A DNA stretch of 64,000 bases from Microbacterium croceum (GCF_023091245.1 NZ_JAHWXN010000001.1:186001-250000); one strand, 5' to 3'; positions 16,569-26,695 are shown, numbered from the stretch's first letter. Made by a program: numbers and translations. Notes: generated by a model not told the origin, from the sequence alone.

Positions 16569-17891
16569 TCAGGGCCGCGCGGCTGCCGCAGCCTCGGCCG
16601 CGATCGGAAGCGCGGCCTCGATGCGCTGGAGCTCGTCTTCACCGTGAGCGGCGGTGAGGAACCAGGCCTCGAAGACGCTCGGCGGGAGCGCGATGCCCTG
16701 CTCCCGCAGCGAGTGGAATAACGGCGCGTAGCGGAACGATTCCTGCGCCTGGGCCTCGGCGTAGTCGCGCGGGGCGGAGGCGCGGAACGACGCGTTGAAC
16801 AGGCTGCCGGCCTTTGCGACCGCGTGGGTCACGCCGGCACCCGCGAGCGCCGCGTCGAGCGCGACGGAGAGCCGGTCAGCGGCGGCGTCCACCGTCGCGT
16901 AGACCTCGGGCGTCGCCAGACGCAGCGTGGCCAGGCCGGCCGCGACCGAGAGCGGGTTCCCCGACAGGGTTCCCGCCTGGTACACCGGTCCCAGGGGGGC
17001 GAGCAGGTCCATGACCTCGGCACGGCCACCGAGCGCGGCCAGCGGCATCCCTCCACCGACGACCTTGCCGAAGGTGACGATGTCGGGAAGGTATTCTTCT
17101 CCCGCAGCCGCCTGAAGGCCCCAGAACCCGGCGGGGTGCACGCGGAAGCCGGTGAGCACCTCGTCGAGGATCATGAGTGCGCCGTGCGCGTGCGCGGTGT
17201 CGGCGATCAGACGGTTGAAGCCGGGCAGCGGAGCGACCACGCCCATGTTCGCCGCGGAAGCCTCCACGATGACCGCGGCGATGCGGGAGCCGTGCTCGGC
17301 GAAGACCGCCGCGAGGGCATCAGGGTCGTTGTAGCCGATCACGAGCGTCTGCGCCGCGATCGGTGCGGGCACTCCGGCCGAGCCGGGCAGCGCGAGGGTC
17401 GCGACACCGGAGCCGGCCTCCGCGAGGAGCCCGTCCGAGTGCCCGTGGTAGTGACCGGCGAACTTCACCAGCAGGTCGCGCCCCGTGGCACCGCGCGCCA
17501 GACGGATCGCGGTCATGGTCGCCTCGGTTCCGGTGGACACCAGCCGCACACGCTCGATCGGCCGCGTCTCGCCGAAGCGCACCCGCTCCGCGATCACGGC
17601 GGCGAGCTCGACCTCACCCTCGGTCGGGGCACCGAATGAGAGACCGCGGGTCGCTGCCTCCTGCACGGCGGCGACGACCTCGGGGTGGGCGTGCCCGAGG
17701 AGCGCAGGCCCCCATGAGGCGACGAGGTCGATGTACTCGACCCCCGCGGCATCCGTGACGGTGGCGCCCTTCGCAGAGGCGAGGAAGCGCGGGGTGCCGC
17801 CGACGGAGCCATAGGCGCGCACCGGAGAGTTGACTCCGCCGGGGATCACCGCCCGGGCAGCAGAGAAGAGGTCGTCATTGCGGTCGGTCAT
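16569..17891 (-). CDS. hemL: glutamate-1-semialdehyde 2,1-aminomutase
   Basis: 440 residues, normal length for GSAM. It carries [10 protein letters not shown] at the N-terminus, LGHAHPEV, the cofactor aspartate in [12 protein letters not shown], and the PLP lysine K276 in [18 protein letters not shown]. It converts glutamate-1-semialdehyde to 5-aminolevulinate, the second step of the C5 heme route that begins with HemA. It is the last gene of hemQ-hemC-hemD-hemB-hemL on the minus strand, 31 bases after hemB, with a GGAG ribosome site. Confidence 0.97.
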   Translation of the reverse strand: MTDRNDDLFSAARAVIPGGVNSPVRAYGSVGGTPRFLASAKGATVTDAAGVEYIDLVASWGPALLGHAHPEVVAAVQEAATRGLSFGAPTEGEVELAAVIAERVRFGETRPIERVRLVSTGTEATMTAIRLARGATGRDLLVKFAGHYHGHSDGLLAEAGSGVATLALPGSAGVPAPIAAQTLVIGYNDPDALAAVFAEHGSRIAAVIVEASAANMGVVAPLPGFNRLIADTAHAHGALMILDEVLTGFRVHPAGFWGLQAAAGEEYLPDIVTFGKVVGGGMPLAALGGRAEVMDLLAPLGPVYQAGTLSGNPLSVAAGLATLRLATPEVYATVDAAADRLSVALDAALAGAGVTHAVAKAGSLFNASFRASAPRDYAEAQAQESFRYAPLFHSLREQGIALPPSVFEAWFLTAAHGEDELQRIEAALPIAAEAAAAARP

Positions 17892-17922
17892 GATGATGCT
17901 CCGAAGAAGAGAAGGATACGGC

Positions 17923-18900
17923 TCAGGCGCGCAGCCAGCGGGCGGCCTCGGTCGCCCAGTAGGTCAGGACCGCGTCGGCGCCGGCGCGGCGGATCGACAG
18001 CAGCGACTCCAGGACGGCGGCGCGACGATCGATCCAGCCGTTCGCCGCGGCAGCCTCGATCATGGCGTACTCGCCGGACACCTGGTATGCCCAGACCGGA
18101 ATGCTGACGGTGTCACGCACCTCGCGCAGCACGTCCAGGAAGGCCATGGCGGGCTTCACCATGACGATGTCAGCGCCCTCGGCCTCGTCGACGACGGCCT
18201 CGCGCACACCCTCGCGGCGGTTGCCTGGGTCGAGTTGATAGGTGCGGCGGTCGCCGGTGAGCTGCGAGTCGACGGCCTCACGGAACGGTCCGTAGAAGGC
18301 GCTGGCGTACTTCGCGGCGTAGGCGAGGATCAGGGTCTGCGTGAAGCCCTCGGCGTCGAGCGCGGCGCGGATGACGGCGACCTGGCCGTCCATCATGCCC
18401 GACAGGCCCAGCAGCTGCGATCCGGCACGCGCCTGCGCGAGCGCCATCGACGTGTACCGCTCGAGCGTCGCATCGTTGTCGACGGACCCGTCGGCGCCGA
18501 GCACACCACAGTGGCCGTGGTCGGTGAATTCGTCCAGGCACAGATCGGTCTGCACGACCAGGGCATCGCCGACCTCGGCAGCCAGCGCCTCTGCCGCCAC
18601 GTTCAGGATTCCGTGCGGATCATCCGCACCCGAACCGCGGGCGTCGCGGACTGCGGGGACGCCGAACAGCATCACACCGCCCACACCGGCTTCGGCGGCC
18701 TCGACCGCCGCTGCACGCAAGGAGTCCAGCGAGTGCTGGGCGACACCGGGCATGGAACCGATCGCGACCGGCGCGCTGAGTCCTTCGCGCACGAACATCG
18801 GCAGCACGAGCTGTCGTGGCTGCAGCGAGGTCTCGCGCACGAGATCGCGCACCGCCGGCGACTGGCGCAGACGCCTCAATCGGACTTCGGGGAAGCTCAC
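17923..18900 (-). CDS. hemB: porphobilinogen synthase (5-aminolevulinate dehydratase)
   Basis: 325 residues from GTG 18900, whose GTGA overlaps the hemD stop. The two Schiff-base lysines are present in [15 protein letters not shown] and [11 protein letters not shown]. The metal loop reads [14 protein letters not shown]: two of the three zinc cysteines of classical zinc enzymes are kept and the middle one is aspartate, a mixed type between zinc and magnesium enzymes. The protein joins two molecules of 5-aminolevulinate to porphobilinogen. It lies third from last in the heme operon. Confidence 0.97.
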   Translation of the reverse strand: MSFPEVRLRRLRQSPAVRDLVRETSLQPRQLVLPMFVREGLSAPVAIGSMPGVAQHSLDSLRAAAVEAAEAGVGGVMLFGVPAVRDARGSGADDPHGILNVAAEALAAEVGDALVVQTDLCLDEFTDHGHCGVLGADGSVDNDATLERYTSMALAQARAGSQLLGLSGMMDGQVAVIRAALDAEGFTQTLILAYAAKYASAFYGPFREAVDSQLTGDRRTYQLDPGNRREGVREAVVDEAEGADIVMVKPAMAFLDVLREVRDTVSIPVWAYQVSGEYAMIEAAAANGWIDRRAAVLESLLSIRRAGADAVLTYWATEAARWLRA

Positions 18901-19691
18901 GGCGCGAACTCGTCTGCCGCGTGCGGAAGCGTGAAGTGGGAGACCGCATCGATCAGCGCATCGACCGTCTGCCGGTCGGCGACGACCGAGACCGGAAGAC
19001 CGGCCTTCTGCGCGTCGCGCGCGGTGCGAGGACCGATCGCGGCGAGCAGCGTCTCGTCGGGGATCTCGGGGAACTGCTCGCGCACCTGTTCCGCGACCGA
19101 ACCGCTCGTGATGAGGATCGCGTTGATGCGTCCGTTCTCGACATCGCGCTTGATGCGGTCGGTCACCGGCACGCCGACCGTGCGGTAGGCCACGACGCTG
19201 TGCACGTCGTGTCCGGCCTCCGACAGCAGGCGGCTCAGCACGGGCTTGGCGATCTCGCTGCGCAGCGCCAGGATGCGCCGGGGGTCGGTCTCGAGCGCGA
19301 TGAGCTGCTCCGCCATGCCCTCGGCGGAGTTGTCCCGCGTCGGCACCAGGGCCACTTCGTAGCCGACGGCCTGCAGCGCCGCAGCGGTCGTCTCGCCGAC
19401 GGCCGCGATGCGGGTCGATGGGGGCACGGCCGCGCGATGCGCGAACAGCACGTCCACCGTGGTCGCGCTCGTGACGGTGAGCCAGTCGAACTCGCCGGCC
19501 GCCAACTGTTCCAGGGCGACGTCGAGCGCCGCCTGGTCGGTGGTGGGCGCGAAGTTGATCAGCGGCGCGACGACGGGGATCGCTCCCTGCGCGCGCAGAC
19601 TGGCGGCGACACCGTCGCCCCATGGCCCTCCGCGGGGCACGAGGATGCGCCAGCCGTCCAGTGGTCGGTCCTGCTTCATATCGGATGTCAT
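18897..19691 (-). CDS. hemD: uroporphyrinogen-III synthase
   Basis: 264 residues from ATG 19691, which overlaps the hemC stop in an ATGA; translation is probably coupled because no clear ribosome site is seen. HemD sequences are poorly conserved, but the two-lobed pattern is clear: WRILVPRGG at the start, FDWLTVTSATTVDVLF, and INAILITSGSVAEQV, DETLLAAIGPRTARDA in the second half. It closes the hydroxymethylbilane made by HemC to uroporphyrinogen III with inversion of ring D. Its stop overlaps the start of hemB. Confidence 0.93.
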   Translation of the reverse strand: MTSDMKQDRPLDGWRILVPRGGPWGDGVAASLRAQGAIPVVAPLINFAPTTDQAALDVALEQLAAGEFDWLTVTSATTVDVLFAHRAAVPPSTRIAAVGETTAAALQAVGYEVALVPTRDNSAEGMAEQLIALETDPRRILALRSEIAKPVLSRLLSEAGHDVHSVVAYRTVGVPVTDRIKRDVENGRINAILITSGSVAEQVREQFPEIPDETLLAAIGPRTARDAQKAGLPVSVVADRQTVDALIDAVSHFTLPHAADEFAP

Positions 19692-20686
19692 GAGGAAAGA
19701 TGCTCTCGGGAGACGAGGTCGGCCGCCCCTTGATCGAGCAGCCGACGGGCAACAGTCAACCCGAGCTCGCGCGCTGCGTGCACCGGGTCTGCACCATCGG
19801 CAGCATCCGCTCCATTGCCACTGCCGTTCCGACGAATATACTCCCCGTTCAGGTCTTCCGTGACGTCGAGGCCGATCCGGCGGTCTCCGTCGGCCGAATA
19901 GACGACGGTTCTGACCCGCACCGACGTCCCCTCGACCACCGCGTGAGCGGCCATCGGCGCCTGACATCCGGCGTCGAGGCCCTCCAGGATCGCGCGCTCG
20001 ACGGTGATGGCCAGACGAGTGGGCCCGTGATCGAGAGCGGCGAGGGCTGCGCGCAGTTCGGCCGGGGCATCCTCCGTCGTCTCCACGGCGAGCGAGCCCT
20101 GCCCCGGAGCGGTCGGCCACTCGGCGAGCCCCAGCTCCTCGCGTCGCAGCGGGGATCTCGCGTCGAGACGCGACAGCCCAGCGGCGGCGAGGACGACGGC
20201 ATCCAGCTCCCCGGACGTGACCCGCGCCAGGCGGGAGTCGACGTTGCCGCGGATGTCGATGACCTCTGCGTGCGGCGAGCGACGGCGCACCTGCGCGATC
20301 CGGCGCGGCGCACCCGTCCCGACGGTGCTGCCGGAGCGGAGCTCGTGCAGCGGGATGCCGTCGCGGGTGAGCACGACATCTCTCGCGTCTTCGCGCGGCG
20401 GCGTCGCCGCGATCACGAGACCGGCGGGGATCGCGGTCGGCAGATCCTTGAGCGAGTGGACGAGGAAGTCGCATTCGCCGGAGAGCAGCGCCTCTCGCAA
20501 CCGCGTGGCGAAGATGCCCTGTCCGCCGATCTCGGACAGGGACGCTCGATTCGTGTCGCCCTCCGACGTGATCGGCACGAGCTGGACCGGACGCCCCGTC
20601 ACTCTCTCGAGGGCGGTCGCGACATGACCGGACTGCGCCTGCGCGAGTGCGCTGCGCCGGGTACCCAAGCGGATCGGAGTGGTCAT
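19688..20686 (-). CDS. hemC: hydroxymethylbilane synthase (porphobilinogen deaminase)
   Basis: 332 residues. It has the N-terminal RLGTRRSALAQAQSG, the substrate loop FLVHSLKDLPT, TGAPRRIAQ and RGNVDSRL, and the cysteine that carries the dipyrromethane cofactor, C241 in EGLDAGCQAP. It polymerises four porphobilinogen units. A Gly/Asn/Asp-rich insert (RRNGSGNGADAADGAD) lies in the C-terminal domain. It starts eight bases after hemQ and overlaps hemD by four bases. Confidence 0.97.
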   Translation of the reverse strand: MTTPIRLGTRRSALAQAQSGHVATALERVTGRPVQLVPITSEGDTNRASLSEIGGQGIFATRLREALLSGECDFLVHSLKDLPTAIPAGLVIAATPPREDARDVVLTRDGIPLHELRSGSTVGTGAPRRIAQVRRRSPHAEVIDIRGNVDSRLARVTSGELDAVVLAAAGLSRLDARSPLRREELGLAEWPTAPGQGSLAVETTEDAPAELRAALAALDHGPTRLAITVERAILEGLDAGCQAPMAAHAVVEGTSVRVRTVVYSADGDRRIGLDVTEDLNGEYIRRNGSGNGADAADGADPVHAARELGLTVARRLLDQGAADLVSREHLSS

Positions 20687-20694
20687 CGCACGGC

Positions 20695-21372
20695 CTACTG
20701 CAGCACGTCCGCGATCTCGTCGAACCGGAGCCTGCGCCCGGTGTAGAAGGGCAGCTCCTCCTTCACGTACATCCGTGCATCGGTGTAGCGCAGGTCGCGC
20801 ATGAGGTCGACGAGCTCGGTCACGTCATCCGCCTCGAGGGGCAGGATCCACTCGTAGTCGCCGAGCGCGAAGGCCGCGACGGTGTTCGCGATGACGCCCG
20901 TGAACGCCGCACCCTTGCGTCCGTGGTCGGCGAGCATCTTGCGGCGCTCGTCCTCGGGGGCCAGGTACCACTCCGGCGTGCGCACGAACGGGTACAGGCA
21001 GAGCCAGTCCTTGGGCTCGATGCCGCGCAGGAACCCGGGCACGTGGGAACGGTTGAACTCGGCGTCGCGGTGCACGCCCATGACGTTCCACACCGGCAGG
21101 AGGGAGCGCAGCAGCTCGGTGCGACGCAGGCGACGCAGCGCACGCTGCAGTTCCTCGGCAGTGTCGCCGTGCAGCCAGACCATGAGATCGGCGTCGGCCT
21201 TGAGCCCGGAGACGTCGTAGAAGCCGCGCACGGTCACTCCGGAGTCCTCGACGTAGGAGACGATGGTCTCCAGCTCGGTCGAGTCGGACTCGGTGACGGC
21301 GACATCGGGATTGCGTCGCCACACGGCCCAGAGGGTGAAGCCGGACGGGTTCTCTTCGCGCACTTCGGACAT
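20695..21372 (-). CDS. hemQ: coproheme decarboxylase (HemQ/ChdC)
   Basis: 225 residues of the chlorite-dismutase-like family. The proximal heme histidine lies in KMLADHGRKGAAFTGVIANTV, and the region EWYLAPEDERR and FVRTPEWY matches HemQ rather than true chlorite dismutases. HemQ removes two propionates from coproheme, so heme is made by the coproporphyrin-dependent branch. It is the first gene of the five-gene heme operon. CAGACT lies six bases before the ATG, suggesting a leaderless transcript. An 89-base gap to the upstream DUF3618-like gene contains a dispersed repeat at 21414-21435. Confidence 0.95.
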   Translation of the reverse strand: MSEVREENPSGFTLWAVWRRNPDVAVTESDSTELETIVSYVEDSGVTVRGFYDVSGLKADADLMVWLHGDTAEELQRALRRLRRTELLRSLLPVWNVMGVHRDAEFNRSHVPGFLRGIEPKDWLCLYPFVRTPEWYLAPEDERRKMLADHGRKGAAFTGVIANTVAAFALGDYEWILPLEADDVTELVDLMRDLRYTDARMYVKEELPFYTGRRLRFDEIADVLQ

Positions 21373-21413
21373 GACCCCAGTCTGCCCTCTTTGCGGAGCG
21401 CCCGCGAATGCGG

Positions 21414-21435
21414 CCCTTCGACAGGCTCAGGGACC
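21414..21435 (+). repeat. dispersed repeat, copy B (intergenic)
   Basis: CCCTTCGACAGGCTCAGGG followed by ACC, between hemQ and the DUF3618-like gene. Near-identical copies lie at 9387-9408 (opposite strand) and 27013-27034. The unit is weakly palindromic and of a kind scattered through many actinobacterial genomes. Confidence 0.8.
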
Positions 21436-21461
21436 CCAGGGCGCTTACCCCGAAACGTCGA

Positions 21462-21734
21462 CTAGCGCGAGAGCGCGCGGGCGATCGCCCAGACCGCACC
21501 GCCGACCACGGCGGCAAGTCCGACAGCCGCCGCGACGGCGCCGATCGGGTTGCGGTCCGCGAAGACGCGCGCCTTGGCCGCAGCCCTGGCCGATGCCTTC
21601 TCGACGCGTCGGGGGATGTTGCCCTTGACCTCGATCGCGGCGAGAGCGGCCTTCAGCTCTGCGCGCGCCGAGGCGACGGGGTCGACGATCCCCGCGGGGA
21701 CGACCGTGCGGGGGAGGTTGTCAGATACGGTCAT
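21462..21734 (-). CDS. small DUF3618-like membrane protein
   Basis: 90 residues. The N-terminal half contains the helix ASARAELKAALAAIEVKGNIPRRV, which resembles the DUF3618 signature, and the C-terminal 25 residues are one transmembrane helix (IGAVAAAVGLAAVVGGAVWAIA). Its ATG overlaps the end of the holin-like gene by 14 bases, so it is the last gene of a three-gene operon of small envelope proteins. The role of the family is unknown. Confidence 0.75.
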   Translation of the reverse strand: MTVSDNLPRTVVPAGIVDPVASARAELKAALAAIEVKGNIPRRVEKASARAAAKARVFADRNPIGAVAAAVGLAAVVGGAVWAIARALSR

Positions 21735-22128
21735 CGCCGGCGTCCTTCACGAGTCGGATGTCCTCGGCCACCGCCTGCGCGGGGTTCTGCCGGGCGAGGA
21801 CCTTGCGGAACTTCAGGATGCCGAGCAGAGCGAACAGCAGCACGGCGAGGATCAGGATGCCGAACACGGCGATAGCCGACAGCCACACCGGCCACCACGA
21901 CGACAACCCGGCGATCGCGAACACGAGCACGACCGGCACCGCCCAGAACAGGAAGAACAGGGCGACCAGGAACCAGACCGAACCGATACCGGCGTCCTTG
22001 GCCGTCCGCGAGATCCACGTCTTCGCCGCGTCGATCTCGGCCTTGACGAGATTGGTGACCAGCTCGGGGAGGTCGCCGAGAAGGGTCAGCAGACTGTCGT
22101 CGGCTCGATCCCGGTATCCGCGCGGCAT
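21721..22128 (-). CDS. phage holin family protein (actinobacterial holin-III/DUF1469-like)
   Basis: 135 residues from ATG 22128 (MPRGYRDRADDSLLTLLGDL), chosen because it follows the upstream stop by one base; a longer open frame overlaps the previous gene. An amphipathic N-terminal helix (LPELVTNLVKAEIDAAKTWI) precedes two transmembrane helices and a cytoplasmic tail FRKVLARQNPAQAVAEDIRLVKD. Despite the family name there are no phage genes nearby; such proteins are chromosomal membrane proteins of unknown role, often beside YtxH and DUF3618 proteins, as here. Confidence 0.8.
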   Translation of the reverse strand: MPRGYRDRADDSLLTLLGDLPELVTNLVKAEIDAAKTWISRTAKDAGIGSVWFLVALFFLFWAVPVVLVFAIAGLSSWWPVWLSAIAVFGILILAVLLFALLGILKFRKVLARQNPAQAVAEDIRLVKDAGDDRI

Positions 22129-22129
22129 C

Positions 22130-22594
22130 TCAGGCGCCGGCCTTCTTGGTGGTCGAGCTCTTGGCAGCGGTGCTCTTCGAGGCCGTGCTCTTGGATGCGG
22201 CTGTCTTGGCCGCCGGCTTCTTCGCTGCCGGCTTCTTCGCTGCCGGCTTCTTCGCGGCGGTCTTGGCCGCGTCCACCGCTTCCTCGGCCGCATCCGCCAC
22301 CTCGGCGGCGGCGTCCTTGCTCTTCGCGATGGCGGAGTCGAGCTTCTGGCCGGGCGTTCCGTTGCCCTGGACCGACTTCACGATCTTCACCGCGCCGTTC
22401 CAGATCGCACCGGGCACGGCAGCAGCCTTGTCGCCGAGGAAGCTCTTCGCCTGCTCGACGCGCTCCTGCACGGGGTCGAGCTCCCAGACCTTGAGCCATT
22501 GCGTCTTGATCTGCTCATAACGCTCGCGTCCGGCGCGTGTGCCGAGGACGTACCCCACGCCGAGTCCGACGACGAGTCCGATCTTCCCCTTCAT
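22130..22594 (-). CDS. YtxH-like membrane protein with histone H1-like basic tail
   Basis: 154 residues. The N-terminal helix KIGLVVGLGVGYVLGTRAGRERY is the YtxH-type glycine-rich membrane segment followed by an Arg-rich turn. The middle (residues 25-95) is helical and charged, and the last 45 residues consist of AAKKP repeats and SKSTASKST units, a composition like the DNA-binding tails of actinobacterial HupB and histone H1. It is the first gene of the ytxH-holin-DUF3618 operon and lies between hemE-hemY and hemQ. A TACGCT hexamer about 62 bases upstream may be its -10. The tail could contact DNA or anionic wall polymers; this is inference. Confidence 0.8.
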   Translation of the reverse strand: MKGKIGLVVGLGVGYVLGTRAGRERYEQIKTQWLKVWELDPVQERVEQAKSFLGDKAAAVPGAIWNGAVKIVKSVQGNGTPGQKLDSAIAKSKDAAAEVADAAEEAVDAAKTAAKKPAAKKPAAKKPAAKTAASKSTASKSTAAKSSTTKKAGA

Positions 22595-22717
22595 GGGGTC
22601 TCCTCACGTTGTTCCGGTCGAGCCTCAGGCTTCGATCCCCGTCGGCCAGGTACCCAGCGTAACCCCGTATGCCGATTTCGGCATCTAAACGTCAGGGGGT
22701 TGACAGACAGCGGAGCG

Positions 22718-24250
22718 TCAATCCCAGAGCAGGGCGCGTCGAAGTCGATCCGCTTCGGTCACCGCATCCGGCACGACCTGCGCGAGACCTGTGCCCGCCA
22801 GCCACGCGCCGACGACTGCCAGCCCCGGCGTCCTCTGCACGGCGGAGCGCGCCGCAGACCGGCGTTCCCCCGACCCGATGATCGACGCGGGCTGCGACTG
22901 GACGTAGCGCGAGCGCTCGGCGGCGACGAGCGACGAGGCCGTCAGCGGCACACCCAACAGAGCGGAAGCCTCGCTCAGGGCCAGGGCCGCGGCGGCGTCA
23001 TCGTCGAGCGCGGCGGTCGCGGCAGGTTCTCCCTGCGCGCCGAACGAGACGCGCACGACGTGGCGGCCTCCCGCGGCCTCGCGCACCCAGTCCCACTTGG
23101 CGGTCGAGTGCGTGAGCGCCTTCGCCGTGTGGCTGCCCGGCACCGTGAGCACTCCGGTGCCGCGCGGCACGGCATCGAGCGCGGGGGCGTCGAGCAGAAG
23201 GGTCACGAGCTCGATCTGCGGGGCCTCTGCCGCGTCCGTCGCCGCGAGCGCGGGCACGGTCTCGGCGAGCAGGGCGCGCGCGACGGACTCCTCGGTCGCG
23301 ACGATCACCGCGTCGGCGAAGTACTCGTTCTCTGCAGAGTCGGTCTGGGCCGATTCGTCCCCGGCCGGCTCGTCCCCGGCCGGCTCGTCCTCGGCTGGCT
23401 CGTCGGAATCATGGGTCGCGACCACGCGCCAGCCGGCTCCGTGCCGCGTGACGCGCTCCACCGGGGTGCCGACACGCACGTCGACCTCGAGGCGTGCGAG
23501 CTCGGCGGCGAGGGCATCGATCAGCACCGTCATCCCGCCGACGAGACCCTCGACCGCGGCACCCGGAGCCTTCGCCGCCCCCGCGGCGGCCGTGTCGCGG
23601 AGCGCCTGCACAGCGCCAGAGAGCGACCCCACCCTGGTGAGTGCGGCGTTGAGGCCCGGTGCGGCGACATCCACGTCGACGTCATCCGGCGATGCCGAGT
23701 AGACCCCGGTCGTGACGGGAGCCACGAGACGATCGCGCACCTTGGCCCCCATGCGCGAGGCGACCAGGCGCCCGAGGCTGAGCTGGTGGCCGATCGTCAG
23801 CGGCGGTCGCACGCGGTCCACGTAGGCGCGCCACGCGCCGGACCAGCCGATGATGCGGCGCACGTCATCCTGGAACGGATTCGCGGGGATGCCGAGCAGG
23901 CCGCCGACCGGCAGCGGCGCCGCACCGACACCGGGGATGCCGGACAGCCAGGCCGGCCCTGCGGCTGGGGCGACGATCCGGTCGGTGAGGTGCAGTTCCT
24001 CCAGCAGCGCCCGCACGTGACCGCCTCGGGTCGCGAAGCTCTCCGCACCGGCATCCAGCACGATGCCGTCGAGCTCGGTGCGGCGGATCGCTCCACCGAC
24101 CGTGTCCGCGGCCTCCAGCAGCGTCACCCGCATGCCGACCTTCGCGCACTCACGCGCGGCCAGCAGCCCGCCGATGCCGCCGCCGATCACGACGATGCGC
24201 GTCTCGGCGGCCCGTGCTGCCAGCACCGCGGGTGCCGGCGCCTCAGCCAT
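22718..24250 (-). CDS. hemY: coproporphyrinogen III oxidase, HemY/CgoX type FAD enzyme
   Basis: 510 residues from ATG 24250, overlapping the hemE stop by eight bases. The dinucleotide-binding motif [15 protein letters not shown], then [10 protein letters not shown] and the C-terminal FAD contact [20 protein letters not shown] identify the HemY/CgoX family, which makes coproporphyrin III or protoporphyrin IX with oxygen. With HemQ present, oxidation of coproporphyrinogen III is the likely reaction. An acidic insert of DEPAG repeats (about residues 290-310) interrupts the usual sequence and probably forms a surface loop. Confidence 0.93.
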   Translation of the reverse strand: MAEAPAPAVLAARAAETRIVVIGGGIGGLLAARECAKVGMRVTLLEAADTVGGAIRRTELDGIVLDAGAESFATRGGHVRALLEELHLTDRIVAPAAGPAWLSGIPGVGAAPLPVGGLLGIPANPFQDDVRRIIGWSGAWRAYVDRVRPPLTIGHQLSLGRLVASRMGAKVRDRLVAPVTTGVYSASPDDVDVDVAAPGLNAALTRVGSLSGAVQALRDTAAAGAAKAPGAAVEGLVGGMTVLIDALAAELARLEVDVRVGTPVERVTRHGAGWRVVATHDSDEPAEDEPAGDEPAGDESAQTDSAENEYFADAVIVATEESVARALLAETVPALAATDAAEAPQIELVTLLLDAPALDAVPRGTGVLTVPGSHTAKALTHSTAKWDWVREAAGGRHVVRVSFGAQGEPAATAALDDDAAAALALSEASALLGVPLTASSLVAAERSRYVQSQPASIIGSGERRSAARSAVQRTPGLAVVGAWLAGTGLAQVVPDAVTEADRLRRALLWD

Positions 24251-25268
24251 GGGAGTGCACCAGCTCGACGATGCGCGTGAGCTGATCGGGGTCGGTCTCG
24301 GGCGGGACGCCGTGGCCGAGATTGACGATGTGGGCCCGCGCGGCACGGCCGCGGGCCAGCACGTCGCGCACATGGGCCTCGAGCACGGGCCACGGCGCCG
24401 ACAGCAGCGCGGGGTCGATGTTCCCCTGCACCGTGGTGTCGGGGCCGAGGAGGGCGGCGGCCTCGTCGAGCGGCTGGCGCCAGTCGACGCCGACGCCGTC
24501 GACAGCGCCGTCGAGACGCATGTCGGCGAGGAACGGCCCGGTGCCCACGCCGAAGTGGATCTTCGGGATGTCGATCCCCTCGAGCGCGGCGCGCGAGTGG
24601 GGCGCCACGAACGCGCGGTAGTCGGCCGGGTTGAGGGAACCGGCCCACGAGTCGAAGAGCTGCACGGCCGACGCTCCGGCGTCGCGCTGAGCGATCAGGA
24701 ACGCGCGGGAGATCTGCGCCAGCCAGCCGGCCAGCCGGTTCCACGAATCGGGGTCGGCGTGCATCATGGCCCTGGCTCGCAGGTGCTCCTTGGAGGGGCC
24801 ACCCTCGACGAGATAGGCGGCGAGCGTGAAAGGAGCTCCGGCGAAGCCGATGAGGGGGACGTCGCCGAGCTCGGCCGTGACCAGTCGCACGGCCTCGGCG
24901 ATCGCGGTCGAGTCCAGCGAGGCGGGGTCGATCGCGGTGATCCGGTCGACATCGGCGACCGAGCGCACCGGGTTCGCGAACACCGGACCGCGGCCGGGCT
25001 CGATCTCCACGTCGACGCCCGCGAGCCGCAGCGGGATGACGATGTCGCTGAAGAACACGGCGGCGTCCACTCCGTGCCGGCGCACCGGCTGCAGGGTGAT
25101 CTCGGCCGCGAGCTCCGGGGTCAGGCAGGCATCCAGCATCCGCGTTCCGACGCGCAGCTCGCGATACTCCGGCAGCGACCGACCCGCCTGACGCATGAAC
25201 CAGACCGGGGTCTGAGCCGGGCGATCGCCGGCGAGGGCGCGCAGAAGAGGAGCATCGGAGAGGGCCAT
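24243..25268 (-). CDS. hemE: uroporphyrinogen decarboxylase
   Basis: 341 residues. The N-terminal signature [26 protein letters not shown], the second motif [17 protein letters not shown], and [10 protein letters not shown] with [13 protein letters not shown] at the end are all present. It decarboxylates the four acetates of uroporphyrinogen III to give coproporphyrinogen III, the substrate of the following HemY. It starts 71 bases from the divergent hemA, sharing a promoter region, and has GGGAGG as ribosome site. Confidence 0.97.
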   Translation of the reverse strand: MALSDAPLLRALAGDRPAQTPVWFMRQAGRSLPEYRELRVGTRMLDACLTPELAAEITLQPVRRHGVDAAVFFSDIVIPLRLAGVDVEIEPGRGPVFANPVRSVADVDRITAIDPASLDSTAIAEAVRLVTAELGDVPLIGFAGAPFTLAAYLVEGGPSKEHLRARAMMHADPDSWNRLAGWLAQISRAFLIAQRDAGASAVQLFDSWAGSLNPADYRAFVAPHSRAALEGIDIPKIHFGVGTGPFLADMRLDGAVDGVGVDWRQPLDEAAALLGPDTTVQGNIDPALLSAPWPVLEAHVRDVLARGRAARAHIVNLGHGVPPETDPDQLTRIVELVHSHG

Positions 25269-25327
25269 GTCTCCATCCTCCCATCCGCGTTCTGTGAGTG
25301 CGCGGAGATGGCCGGCACGGGCTCGGG

Positions 25328-25342
25328 TAGGATTGTCGGGTG
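25328..25342 (+). promoter_or_regulatory. leaderless promoter of hemA
   Basis: TAGGAT at 25328-25333 lies six bases before the GTG start, so transcription should begin at or next to the start codon. No ribosome site of normal spacing is needed. No good -35 match was found. Confidence 0.6.
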
Positions 25343-26644
25343 CTGCTGTGTGTCACGGCGAGTCACAAGACCGCCACCTTCGATCTGCTCGAACGCCTGA
25401 GCCGCACCCCCGACGGCGTCGCCCCCACTCTCGTGGAGATGGCTCCGTGCGTGCAGGGTGCGGTCGTTCTCGCGACGTGCAATCGCTTCGAGGCGTACGT
25501 GGAGATGGACGAACCCGTCACCGCGGCCGGCGCGATCGGCGTCGAAGCCGTGCTGGAAGCGGTCGAGGCCGTCACCGGCGTCCCTGCCGCCGAGCTTGAC
25601 GGCGCGTACGCCGTGCACTCCGGCCGTCGCGTTGCAGAGCACCTGTTCTCCGTCGCCTCCGGGCTCGAGTCCGTCGTCTCCGGCGAGGGCGAGATCGCCG
25701 GCCAGGTGCGTCGTGCACTGAAGTCGGCACGCAAGGAGGGCACCACCTCCCCCGAGCTCGAGCGCCTGTTCCAGCGCGCCAGCCAGGCGCAGCGCAAGGT
25801 CAAGAACGTCACCGCCCTCGGCCGCGCCGGCCGCTCGCTCGTGCGCCTCGCACTCGAGCTCGCCGACAGCCGCATCGCCGACTGGTCCGCCGAGCGCGTG
25901 CTGCTCGTGGGCACGGGCGCGTACGCGGCCGTCACCCTCGCCACGCTCCGCGAGCGCGGTGCCGAGAACATCTCGGTGTACTCCCCCTCCGGTCGCGCGG
26001 AGGCCTTCGCCGCGAAGCACGGCATCCGCCCCGTCGCCGCAGACGACTACGCCCGCACGGCGGCGCGGTCGAGCCTGCTGATCACCTGCACCACCGCCAC
26101 GGAGCCGGTCCTCGGCCCGGAGCAGCTCCTGGCCCCGACCGGACCCGCCGCGATCGGATGCCCGGTCGGCTCGCACAACCAGCTCGTCGTCGACCTCGGC
26201 ATGCCCCGCAACGTCGACCCCGCAGTGTCCACGCTCGAGGGCGTCGCGCTGCTCGATCTGGAAACCATCCGCCTGCACGCTCCACTTGAGGAGCTGCAGG
26301 CCACGGATGCGGCGCGCAGCGTCGTGCGCGAGGCCGCAGACACCTTCCACGTGGTGGGTGAGCGCCAGAGTGTGACCCCGGCCGTCGTCGCACTGCGGTC
26401 GCACATCTTCTCGCTCCTCGAGTCCGAGATCGCCCGTGCCCGTGCGCGCGGTGATGAAGACGGCCGTATCGAGCAGGCGCTGCGCCACCTCTCCGGCGTG
26501 CTGCTGCACACGCCCACCTCGCGAGCGCACGAGCTCGCCGCCGCCGGTCGTGCGGACGAGTTCACGGCAGCGATCGGCGCCCTGTACGGCATCGTTCCCG
26601 AGGCCGAGAGCGCGTCGGACGACGCCGCATCCGCCTCGGCCTGA
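25340..26644 (+). CDS. hemA: glutamyl-tRNA reductase
   Basis: 434 residues from GTG 25340. It has the catalytic cysteine C47 in [31 protein letters not shown], and the NADPH-binding [16 protein letters not shown], followed by the C-terminal dimerisation helices. It reduces glutamyl-tRNA to glutamate-1-semialdehyde and commits carbon to heme. It is transcribed away from hemE-hemY, and its partner hemL is at the far end of the other operon. The C-terminal 15 residues are an acidic Ala/Ser tail. Confidence 0.96.
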   Translation: MLLCVTASHKTATFDLLERLSRTPDGVAPTLVEMAPCVQGAVVLATCNRFEAYVEMDEPVTAAGAIGVEAVLEAVEAVTGVPAAELDGAYAVHSGRRVAEHLFSVASGLESVVSGEGEIAGQVRRALKSARKEGTTSPELERLFQRASQAQRKVKNVTALGRAGRSLVRLALELADSRIADWSAERVLLVGTGAYAAVTLATLRERGAENISVYSPSGRAEAFAAKHGIRPVAADDYARTAARSSLLITCTTATEPVLGPEQLLAPTGPAAIGCPVGSHNQLVVDLGMPRNVDPAVSTLEGVALLDLETIRLHAPLEELQATDAARSVVREAADTFHVVGERQSVTPAVVALRSHIFSLLESEIARARARGDEDGRIEQALRHLSGVLLHTPTSRAHELAAAGRADEFTAAIGALYGIVPEAESASDDAASASA

Positions 26645-26695
26645 CGCTCGGCATCCGTCGCCGCGCGCTCGTGTCGCGGGTGGCACACTGGAGGC

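Noticed and set aside
21721..22128. Holin-family gene as sign of a prophage
   Set aside because: There are no other phage genes within reach; the gene is in an operon with YtxH- and DUF3618-like proteins as in other actinobacterial chromosomes.
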